Positions 14,177 to 21,239 of a stretch of 26,766 nucleotides of DNA are shown here, one piece after another; within the stretch, counting starts at the first letter, position 1; the number at the start of each line of letters is the position of its first letter. The notes beneath the pieces were generated by a model. It was not told the origin of the DNA and made no database searches. It saw only the letters and a program-made list of their open reading frames with translations. Source of the DNA: Lachnospiraceae bacterium (GTDB lineage: Bacteria; Bacillota; Clostridia; Lachnospirales; Lachnospiraceae); NCBI GenBank assembly GCA_017391545.1, contig JAFOYD010000064.1, positions 1 to 26,766 on the forward strand, given 5' to 3'. The position numbers were made by a program, and so were the translations under genes.

Positions 14177-14902
14177 ATGGCAGATCAGACAGTATTTAAA
14201 CGCTATGAGATGAAGTACATGATGACCACTCAGCAGAAAAGAAAAGTGCTTGAGGCAATGTTTCCATATATGAAGCTGGATAATTACGGTCATACGACGA
14301 TCAGAAATGTTTATTTTGACACGGATAATTACAGGCTGGTGCGGCGCTCGATCGAGAAGCCTGTTTATAAGGAAAAGCTGCGTATCCGAAGCTATGATCA
14401 GGCGAAGCCGCAGGATAAGGTTTTTATCGAGCTTAAGAAAAAATACGATGATGTGGTGTATAAGCGGCGGGAAGCCCTGACACAGCTTGAAACGTTGGAG
14501 TGGCTTGTGAGGAGGACACCGTTTCCAAAGGCGACACAGATTGGAAATGAGATTGATTATTTTTTCAAATTTTATCAGACACTAAAACCAAAGGTGTTTT
14601 TGTCCTATGAAAGAGAGGCATTCTATTCGTTAGATGGCAGCGACTTTCGGGTGACCTTTGATGAGAATATTCTCGCCAGACAGGAGGAGCTTTCGTTGTC
14701 TAGGGATGTGTGGGGAGAGCGTCTGATCGGTGAGAATAAGGTGCTGATGGAAATCAAGACCTCAGGCGGCATTCCGCTGTGGATGACCAAAGTCCTGACA
14801 CAGGAGAGGATATACAAGACCTCGTTCTCCAAATATGGAACGGCATATGAAAAAATGATCTGTGGTAAAGAGGAAGAAAATAGAAACATTAAAATCGGAT
14901 AA
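14177..14902 (+). CDS. VTC-domain (polyphosphate polymerase-like) protein
   Basis: This 241-residue cytoplasmic protein has the VTC/CYTH-like tunnel fold features: FKRYEMKYMM at the start, VYFDTDNY, KLRIRSYD, VFIELKKKYDDVVYKRR, and near the end the acidic LMEIKTSG. In yeast Vtc4 the equivalent Lys/Arg strands and Glu bind ATP and growing polyphosphate. Bacterial members such as this one have no proven activity. It has a good AGGAG site eight bases before ATG 14177 and heads an operon with a DUF4956 membrane protein. That pairing recurs in Firmicutes and suggests the two work together at the membrane. Polyphosphate synthesis is a hypothesis. Confidence 0.9.
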   Translation: MADQTVFKRYEMKYMMTTQQKRKVLEAMFPYMKLDNYGHTTIRNVYFDTDNYRLVRRSIEKPVYKEKLRIRSYDQAKPQDKVFIELKKKYDDVVYKRREALTQLETLEWLVRRTPFPKATQIGNEIDYFFKFYQTLKPKVFLSYEREAFYSLDGSDFRVTFDENILARQEELSLSRDVWGERLIGENKVLMEIKTSGGIPLWMTKVLTQERIYKTSFSKYGTAYEKMICGKEEENRNIKIG

Positions 14903-14920
14903 AATGGAGGATTGTGAAAC

Positions 14921-15616
14921 ATGTTACAGAATATTTTCAGAGGATTATTTGATGCGGAAACGGCAAACGTCATTGCAGTGTCGGACTTTATGATCTGCAT
15001 TGTCTGCTCGTTGATCATCGGTTTTGTGATCGCGGCTATGTATATGTACAAAAGTACATATTCCAAGAGCTTTATCGTCACGCTTGCCATGCTTCCGGCA
15101 GTCGTGTGTGTGGTCATTATGATGGTCAATGGCAATATTGGTGCAGGTGTGGCAGTGGCAGGAGCGTTCAGTCTGGTCAGGTTCCGGTCGGTTCCGGGTA
15201 CGGCAAAGGAAATTGGTGTGCTGTTCATGGCGATGGGCGCAGGACTGATCATGGGGATGGGATATATCGCCTATGCATTTCTTTTCGTGATCATCCTCGG
15301 ACTTGTCAATATGCTCTATGCACAGCTTGATTTTGGCGCAAAGAAGCAGAAGGCATTACATAAGACTCTGCGTATCACGATTCCGGAGGATTTGGATTAT
15401 ACGGATGTGTTCGATGACATCTTTGACAGATACACAGAGAAAAGTGAGCTTGTCAACGTGAAAACGACGAACATGGGAAGTCTGTTCAAGCTTACCTACA
15501 ATCTGACCTTTAAGACAGAGAATACAGAGAAGGCGTTCATTGATGAGATCCGGTGTCGAAACGGAAATCTGGAGATCACGATATCGAATCAGGAAACTGC
15601 GGTTGCAGAGCTTTAA
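14921..15616 (+). CDS. DUF4956 membrane protein
   Basis: This 231-residue protein has about four membrane helices in its first half (about residues 23-45, 53-69, 73-86, 102-135), with the conserved GAFSLVRFRS loop typical of DUF4956 between helices. A soluble C-terminal domain (about 140-231) follows. Its function is unknown. The GxGxxxxGAFSLVRFR motif and its genetic pairing with a VTC protein suggest that it forms the membrane channel or partner for the VTC product, but this is inference. GGAGG lies ten bases before ATG 14921. The gaps to its neighbours are 18 and about 20 bases, so it is cotranscribed. Confidence 0.9.
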   Translation: MLQNIFRGLFDAETANVIAVSDFMICIVCSLIIGFVIAAMYMYKSTYSKSFIVTLAMLPAVVCVVIMMVNGNIGAGVAVAGAFSLVRFRSVPGTAKEIGVLFMAMGAGLIMGMGYIAYAFLFVIILGLVNMLYAQLDFGAKKQKALHKTLRITIPEDLDYTDVFDDIFDRYTEKSELVNVKTTNMGSLFKLTYNLTFKTENTEKAFIDEIRCRNGNLEITISNQETAVAEL

Positions 15617-15637
15617 GAATTAACAGGAGGTTTAATG

Positions 15638-17020
15638 ATGAAACGATACAAATACATTGCAGTCATGCTTTCTGTCAGTATGATGCTGACTGCATGCGGT
15701 GGTAATACGAGTGTGGAGACAGCAGCGGACAATATAAATGACACGGATGTCATATCTGAAAGCACTGACGGGGAGACTGTCACGGAGACGGCGGATACAT
15801 CGGAGCTGTTCTCAAATCGTGACTTGAGTGGTGATTATGACACAGGGGCATGTGAGCAGATTGCGCTTTCGGATACAGGTTCGACCAGCACTTCCACAGG
15901 TGTCACAATTGACCAGAATACGATTACGATCACGAAAGAGGGAGACTATCTGGTGGAAGGCTCTCTGAGCGATGGCATGATTATTGTGGATGTCGACAAG
16001 ACAGAGAAGGTTCAGCTGATTTTAAATGGCGTGAACATGAACAGTGCGACCTCTGCACCAATCTACGTCAGACAGGCAGACAAGGTATTTGTCACGCTTG
16101 CCGATGGCACGACAAATACACTTTCTAACGGAGGAAACTTCACTGCAATTGATGACAACAACATTGATGCGGTCATCTTTTCCAAGGATGATCTGACCTT
16201 GAACGGCACGGGAAGCCTGGACATCAACTCGCCGACAGGGCATGGTGTTGTCTCTAAAAATGATCTTGTTATTACGAATGGGGCGTATGGAATCACTTCC
16301 GCTTCGCATGGATTTGCCGGAAAGGACAGTGTGGCGATTGCAGATGGAAGCTTTGTCATCAACGCTGGAAAGGAAGGCATTGAGGGCAAGGTCGTGAATA
16401 TCTGTGGTGGTAATCTCGACATTACAGCGGCAGACGATGGAATCAATGCGGCCGATAAAGACGCAGATACATCAGGCCGGGGCATGGATACCCAGAGTGA
16501 TGCCAGCATCAACATTTCAGGAGGTATTGTCAAAATCAATGCCGAGGGCGATGGCATCGATTCGAACGGTTATCTCACAGTGAGTGGTGGTGAAATCTAT
16601 GTGGCGGGACCTTCCAACAGCGGAAACGGTGCATTGGACTATGGAATTGATGCATCCATCAGTGGAGGAATTGTCGTGGCAGCAGGGCAGAGCGGTATGG
16701 CACAGAATTTTGGATCTGATTCCACACAAGGCTCTATTCTTGTCAATATGCAGGAGAAGAATGAGGCAGGAAGCATTGTCACGCTCCTTGACAGTGAGGG
16801 GAAGGAACTTGTTGCATGGACCGCAGAAAAAAGCTATAATTCAGTTGTAGTAAGCTGTCCTGAGATTGTGGACGGCGGAAAATATACATTAAAGACTGGC
16901 GAGACATCGACAGAGATTACGATGGATGGACTGATTTATGGAAGTGGATTTTCCTTTGGTGGCGGAATGCACGGCGGCGGTGGTAAACCGGACGGACAAA
17001 GACCAGAATGGGGGAGATAA
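15638..17020 (+). CDS. DUF4353 (carbohydrate-binding-type) lipoprotein
   Basis: This is a secreted lipoprotein of about 460 residues. A short signal peptide ends in a lipobox, MMLTACGG, giving a lipid-anchored Cys. An acidic Thr/Ser-rich linker follows. Then come repeated Asp/Gly/Asn-rich beta strands (VQLILNGVNMNSA, DLTLNGTGSLDI, GIDSNGYLTVSGGEIYV) typical of the DUF4353 right-handed beta-helix-like domain, annotated as carbohydrate-binding. The tail is unusual: glycine-rich GGGMHGGGGKPDGQRPE. ATG 15638 is preferred because AGGAGG lies seven bases before it; the adjacent ATG 15635 is only four bases away. It sits between the DUF4956 gene and the response regulator, so it is probably the surface component or signal source of this system. 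Confidence 0.88.
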   Translation: MKRYKYIAVMLSVSMMLTACGGNTSVETAADNINDTDVISESTDGETVTETADTSELFSNRDLSGDYDTGACEQIALSDTGSTSTSTGVTIDQNTITITKEGDYLVEGSLSDGMIIVDVDKTEKVQLILNGVNMNSATSAPIYVRQADKVFVTLADGTTNTLSNGGNFTAIDDNNIDAVIFSKDDLTLNGTGSLDINSPTGHGVVSKNDLVITNGAYGITSASHGFAGKDSVAIADGSFVINAGKEGIEGKVVNICGGNLDITAADDGINAADKDADTSGRGMDTQSDASINISGGIVKINAEGDGIDSNGYLTVSGGEIYVAGPSNSGNGALDYGIDASISGGIVVAAGQSGMAQNFGSDSTQGSILVNMQEKNEAGSIVTLLDSEGKELVAWTAEKSYNSVVVSCPEIVDGGKYTLKTGETSTEITMDGLIYGSGFSFGGGMHGGGGKPDGQRPEWGR

Positions 17021-17023
17021 TAT

Positions 17024-17701
17024 ATGCGGTTATTGCTTGCCGAGGACGAAGCGTCACTTTCCAAGGCGATTGTGACAATCCTAAGAAAGAACAATTATAC
17101 GGTCGATGCGGCATTTGATGGTGTGGAAGCGCTCGAATATCTGGAAGCAAATGAATATGATGGTGTGATTCTGGATGTGATGATGCCGCGCATGGATGGC
17201 ATCAGTGTGCTGCAGCAGATGCGAAAGTCGGGCAATCATACACCGGTCATCATTCTGACGGCGAAAGCGGAGGTCGATGACAAGGTTCTGGGACTCGACA
17301 GCGGAGCAAATGATTACCTCACAAAGCCGTTTGCTGCAAAGGAGCTTTTGGCCCGTATACGTGCCATGACAAGGAATCATGTGACAGCAGTTCAGTCTGA
17401 TTCGAAGCTGCATTTTGGAAATATTACACTGGACTGTGCGACGTTTGAGTTATCGTCATCGTTTAACAGCTTTACGCTTGCGAACAAGGAATTTCAGATG
17501 ATCGAGCTTCTGATGCGCAATCCGCGGCAGATCATCTCCGCGGAGCAGTTCATGGATAAGATCTGGGGATTTGACGCAAACGGCGAGAGCAATGTCGTGT
17601 GGACTTATATCTCTTATCTGAGGAAAAAACTGGTGGCGCTCAAGGCAGATGTGGAAATCAGGGCAAGACGTGGAGCGGGGTACTCTCTGGAGGAAATCTA
17701 G
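17024..17701 (+). CDS. OmpR-family response regulator of the VTC operon
   Basis: This 225-residue protein has an N-terminal receiver domain (acidic pocket Glu7-Asp8, phosphoacceptor Asp51 in VILDVMMP, Lys101 in LTKPF) and a C-terminal winged-helix DNA-binding domain (about 130-225, ending RRGAGYSLEE). The gene starts three bases after the lipoprotein stop with a GGGGGAG site, and the histidine kinase follows at once. Because it lies inside the operon, it probably controls its own promoter; the 11-bp-phased repeats at 14050-14087 are the natural candidate target. Confidence 0.96.
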   Translation: MRLLLAEDEASLSKAIVTILRKNNYTVDAAFDGVEALEYLEANEYDGVILDVMMPRMDGISVLQQMRKSGNHTPVIILTAKAEVDDKVLGLDSGANDYLTKPFAAKELLARIRAMTRNHVTAVQSDSKLHFGNITLDCATFELSSSFNSFTLANKEFQMIELLMRNPRQIISAEQFMDKIWGFDANGESNVVWTYISYLRKKLVALKADVEIRARRGAGYSLEEI

Positions 17702-17705
17702 AAAT

Positions 17706-19025
17706 ATGATCAAAAAACTGAGAACGAAATTTATCATTTTATCGACCGTATCACTGTTATTGCTGCTGGGTATCATTGTGGTATCCAGCAATTTGCTTTC
17801 CTATCAGGAACTCGTGCGCAAGGCTGATATGGTGCTTGATGCGCTGGCAGAGAATGATGGCCGTCCGATGCGCATGATGCCGCCGGAAAAGACAGATCTG
17901 CGTGAGCCTGTCAGAGAAAAACAGGATCGTACTGATACAATGCATGATCCGCTGTGGGAGGGCAGAAAGCTGTCCCCTGAAATTATGTATGAGTCAAGAT
18001 TTTTTATGGTAACGCTTTCTGATGAGGGAGAGGTGACATCTGTCAATACAGACAGTATTGCTATGGTCGACGAGGATGATGCTGAGGATTATGCAGAGCT
18101 GGTGGCTGACTTAAAGCATGACAGGGGATTTATCGGAGACTTCAGGTATTTGAAGATCGATCCGGAAAATGAAAGTGACAAAAATGACACATGCGTCATT
18201 TTTTTGGATTGTGGTCGAAATCTGTATACCTTCAGAAATTCCCTTTTGATCAACTGCGTCATATCGTTTATGGGATTATTAGTGATATTTATAATCATTG
18301 TGATTTTTTCAAAGAAAATCGTGAAGCCAGTCTCTGAAAGCTATGAGAAGCAGAAGCAGTTCATATCGGTGGCAGGTCATGAGATCAGGACACCGATCAC
18401 GATCATTGATGCCGATCTGGAGATTCTTTCCATGGAAATAGGAAGTGATAATGAGTGGATTCGTGATATTGTTACGCAGACAAAACGAATGACGGCGCTC
18501 ACAAATGATCTGCTGACACTGTCGCGCATGGATGAGGACAGGCAGCAGTATACGATGATCGATTTTCCGATATCGGATGTGGTTGAGGAGACGGTGATGT
18601 CTTTTCAGACACTGGCACACAGCAGGAAAAGAGTGATCAGAGCTGAGATTGCCCCGATGCTTTCGTATTATGGAGATGAAAACAGTATTCGGCAGATTGT
18701 TGGCATTTTATTGGACAATGCTATCAAATATTCGAAGGAAGGCGAGGATGGCAGCTGTGAGGACATTCTATTGAAGCTGGAAAAGAAAAATCATCAGATC
18801 ATCCTGACGGTGCAGAACAGCTCGGAGAGGGTAGATGAAGAACAGCTTCGTCACTTTTTTGACCGTTTTTACAGGGTAGATGAGTCAAGAAATTCCAAGG
18901 CGGGTGGATATGGTCTGGGGCTTTCCATCGCCAAGGCAATGGTGGAGGCACACAGAGGAAAAATCAGCGCGACTGCACCGGATCAGAAATCAGTGAAAAT
19001 TACAGTTATATTGCCAATCAAATAA
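17706..19025 (+). CDS. sensor histidine kinase of the VTC operon
   Basis: A 439-residue membrane kinase. TM1 is about residues 8-28, an extracytoplasmic sensor domain without recognised family spans about 30-178, TM2 is about 180-201, and there is no clear HAMP. The HisKA domain has the phosphorylated His225 in SVAGHEIRTP, and the HATPase domain has Asn338 in LLDNAIKYS and GYGLGLSIAKAM. The proximal sensor region is Met/Pro and charge rich (MRMMPPEKTDLREP). I start at ATG 17706, which gives a normal membrane anchor and has GGAGG 12 bases upstream. In-frame upstream codons lie inside the response regulator gene. The signal is unknown; the adjacent lipoprotein is a candidate partner. Confidence 0.95.
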   Translation: MIKKLRTKFIILSTVSLLLLLGIIVVSSNLLSYQELVRKADMVLDALAENDGRPMRMMPPEKTDLREPVREKQDRTDTMHDPLWEGRKLSPEIMYESRFFMVTLSDEGEVTSVNTDSIAMVDEDDAEDYAELVADLKHDRGFIGDFRYLKIDPENESDKNDTCVIFLDCGRNLYTFRNSLLINCVISFMGLLVIFIIIVIFSKKIVKPVSESYEKQKQFISVAGHEIRTPITIIDADLEILSMEIGSDNEWIRDIVTQTKRMTALTNDLLTLSRMDEDRQQYTMIDFPISDVVEETVMSFQTLAHSRKRVIRAEIAPMLSYYGDENSIRQIVGILLDNAIKYSKEGEDGSCEDILLKLEKKNHQIILTVQNSSERVDEEQLRHFFDRFYRVDESRNSKAGGYGLGLSIAKAMVEAHRGKISATAPDQKSVKITVILPIK

Positions 19026-19047
19026 ACGGATGCAGCGCATCCGTTTT
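19024..19047. terminator. bidirectional terminator between the convergent kinase genes
   Basis: AAACGGATGC (19024-19033) and GCATCCGTTT (19037-19046) form a perfect 10-bp stem with a three-base loop. As and Ts on the two sides let it work on both strands. Both kinase genes end within a few bases of it. Confidence 0.8.
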
Positions 19048-19049
19048 GT

Positions 19050-20465
19050 TTACTCTTCATCAACCTTTTCCAGCGTAAAGATGAACTCTGTTCCTTCGCC
19101 TTCGGTGCTGATGACATTGATATTTTCATTGTGGGACTGGATGATTTCCTTTGTGATGTAGAGCCCGAGTCCCGTTCCCTTTTTGTCCTTACCGCGTGAG
19201 AGGTCTGTCTTGTAGAACCGATTCCAGATCAGCTTCAGACTGTCTTTGGGGATGCCGATTCCATTATCCTTGACAGATACGAGCAGTTTATTTGACTTTT
19301 CAATGGTTTCGATTTTGATCGAGGAATTTCTGTGACTGAACTTGATGGCGTTGTCCACAAGATTGTAGAGTACCTGCTGGATTTTCACCATGTCCGCATT
19401 GACATACATTTCCTCCCCGGTAAGCACCAGCTCAATGGAAATCAATTTTTGACGGCAGGTTCCCTCGAAAGAGGCCGCCGTATTTTTGATGACCTGATTG
19501 ATATCAAAATTGGTCCGGTCAAGAATCATTCCCTTTGTGTTTAGATTGTTGAGCGTGAGCAGGGAATTGGTCAGCTTGGTCAGACGGTCGGTCTCATTCA
19601 GAACGACACCGATATACTTTTCGTGCATCTCCGGCGGGATCGTTCCGTCGAGCATGGCTTCCAGATATCCGCGCATGGAAGTGAGCGGAGACCGGAAATC
19701 ATGTGAGATATTGGCGACAAGGCGCTTCTGGTTGTCCTCACTCTTTGCGACTTCACTTGCCATGTATGCCAGGGATGCGGCAAGGTATCCGATTTCATCC
19801 TCACTGTCCACCTGAAATTCATACCGGAAATTACCAATAGCATACTGCTCCGTGGCATGTGTAATCTTTCGCAGCGGCAGATAGACCATTTCCGTAAAAA
19901 ACAGCAGAATGATGAGTGACAGCAAAAACAGGATGACGAGTGTGATATATGAAATATTTAAAAGGGAGTCACACGAGCGCTGCAGATCCTTCATGGATGC
20001 ATGAATGATAACATAGCCTTTTACCTTATACTGAGAGGTGATTGGGGCGAATGCCGAGATCATTTCCTCGTCGAACATGCCAAAGAAATTGCCTACTGTA
20101 TAAAAGGAGCTTCCTGTGATGGTCGGACTGAAGTTCGGTATGGTGGTTGGGTTCTCGATATCGGGTGGCGCGCTTGAGTCCAGCACGACAAGTCCCGAAG
20201 GATTCACGATCCAGATCGACGCATCCACAAAGGTTCCGATTGCCTCAATTTGACGCCATACGGACTCCAGCGTGATCTCGCTATTGTACAGGTCAGCGGC
20301 ATAAGAGTCTGAGATCAGCAGTGCTTCCTTATAGAGCGTGTCGGCGCGCTCCCTTTTCAGATGCTCAAGTGTCATGCTGGAAGTGAAGGTGGCGACCACG
20401 ATAAATCCAAAGAATGCAAAGATAAAGTATGCCAGCACAAATTTTAAATAAAGTGTTCTTTTCAA
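19050..20465 (-). CDS. sensor histidine kinase with HAMP domain
   Basis: A 471-residue kinase: TM1 about residues 8-27, an extracytoplasmic domain 30-170 (PAS/Cache-like by length, with SIWIVNPSGLVVLDSS), TM2 about 172-194, HAMP about 191-243, HisKA with His255 in ANISHDFRSPLTSMRGY, and a HATPase with DNAIKFS, DNGIGIP and GTGLGLYI. The best start is TTG 20465: it directly precedes the first membrane helix, an AAGGGATG-like site lies ten bases upstream, and the nearby ATG is out of frame. It is 24 bases downstream of its response regulator on the same strand. The architecture resembles WalK/PhoR-type kinases, but no target can be named. Confidence 0.94.
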   Translation of the reverse strand: MKRTLYLKFVLAYFIFAFFGFIVVATFTSSMTLEHLKRERADTLYKEALLISDSYAADLYNSEITLESVWRQIEAIGTFVDASIWIVNPSGLVVLDSSAPPDIENPTTIPNFSPTITGSSFYTVGNFFGMFDEEMISAFAPITSQYKVKGYVIIHASMKDLQRSCDSLLNISYITLVILFLLSLIILLFFTEMVYLPLRKITHATEQYAIGNFRYEFQVDSEDEIGYLAASLAYMASEVAKSEDNQKRLVANISHDFRSPLTSMRGYLEAMLDGTIPPEMHEKYIGVVLNETDRLTKLTNSLLTLNNLNTKGMILDRTNFDINQVIKNTAASFEGTCRQKLISIELVLTGEEMYVNADMVKIQQVLYNLVDNAIKFSHRNSSIKIETIEKSNKLLVSVKDNGIGIPKDSLKLIWNRFYKTDLSRGKDKKGTGLGLYITKEIIQSHNENINVISTEGEGTEFIFTLEKVDEE

Positions 20466-20489
20466 TTATGTCTCATCCCTTCCCAAACA

Positions 20490-21191
20490 CTAATTCCGTA
20501 CTTCAAACTTGTATCCGATTCCCCAGATGGTTGCGATGCGCCATGACTCATGATCCTTGATCTTCTCGCGAAGGCGCTTAATGTGCACATCGACAGTACG
20601 CGTGTCACCGATGTATTCATATCCCCAGATCTGATCCAGAAGCTGTTCTCTTGTAAAAACATGGTTGGGAGAGGCAGCCAGGAAGTAGAGAAGTTCCAGT
20701 TCCTTGGGCGGCATTTCCACGGTTTTGCCATTGTAGACAACAGAATAATTTGTGAGATTGATGGTGAGATCGGGGTAGCTTACCTGCTTGGAATTGGGAG
20801 CAGGTGCGGCAGGTGCGGCGGCCTTGTAACGGCGCAGCACGGCTTTCACGCGGGCTACCAGCTCTTTGGTGTCAAAGGGCTTCTCCAGATAATCATCGGC
20901 ACCAAGCTCTAAGCCGAGGACTTTGTCAAACACTTCGCCCTTGGCAGACAGCATGATGATCGGTGTCTGTGACTTCTGACGAACCTCGCGGCACACCTGA
21001 TATCCGTCTATTCCCGGAAGCATCAGGTCAAGCAAAATCAAATCCGGAGAAAAACTGTCCAGCTCCTGCAAAGCAGACTCGCCGTCATATACGATCTTGG
21101 TCTCAAAACATTCTTTTGTCATATACAGAGAGATCAGCTCTGCAATATTTTCATCATCATCTACGATTAGTATTTTTTGTTTGTTTACCAT
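20490..21191 (-). CDS. OmpR-family response regulator
   Basis: A 233-residue response regulator: receiver domain with acidic pocket Asp11-Asp13, phosphoacceptor Asp55 in LILLDLMLPG and Lys104 in LEKPF, an unusual Ala/Pro linker (AAAPAAPAPNS), then a winged helix (TREQLLDQIWGYEY, TVDVHIKRLREKI, IWGIGYKFE). I start at ATG 21191, which has GGAGA about eight bases upstream and begins MVNKQKILIVDDD; an in-frame ATG at 21212 would add seven residues without a ribosome binding site. It forms a pair with the downstream kinase. It lies 48 bases downstream of mutS2 on the same strand with no clear terminator between, so readthrough from mutS2 is possible. Confidence 0.95.
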   Translation of the reverse strand: MVNKQKILIVDDDENIAELISLYMTKECFETKIVYDGESALQELDSFSPDLILLDLMLPGIDGYQVCREVRQKSQTPIIMLSAKGEVFDKVLGLELGADDYLEKPFDTKELVARVKAVLRRYKAAAPAAPAPNSKQVSYPDLTINLTNYSVVYNGKTVEMPPKELELLYFLAASPNHVFTREQLLDQIWGYEYIGDTRTVDVHIKRLREKIKDHESWRIATIWGIGYKFEVRN

Positions 21192-21239
21192 ATTATGTCT
21201 CCATTCTGTCAATATTTTGTGCGGGTGGTGGGTTCTGTT

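Noticed and set aside
16063..16557. Long minus-strand open frame of 164 codons opposite the DUF4353 lipoprotein gene.
   Set aside because: It is an antisense shadow of repetitive Asp/Gly/Asn codons; no start site signals and no family resemblance.
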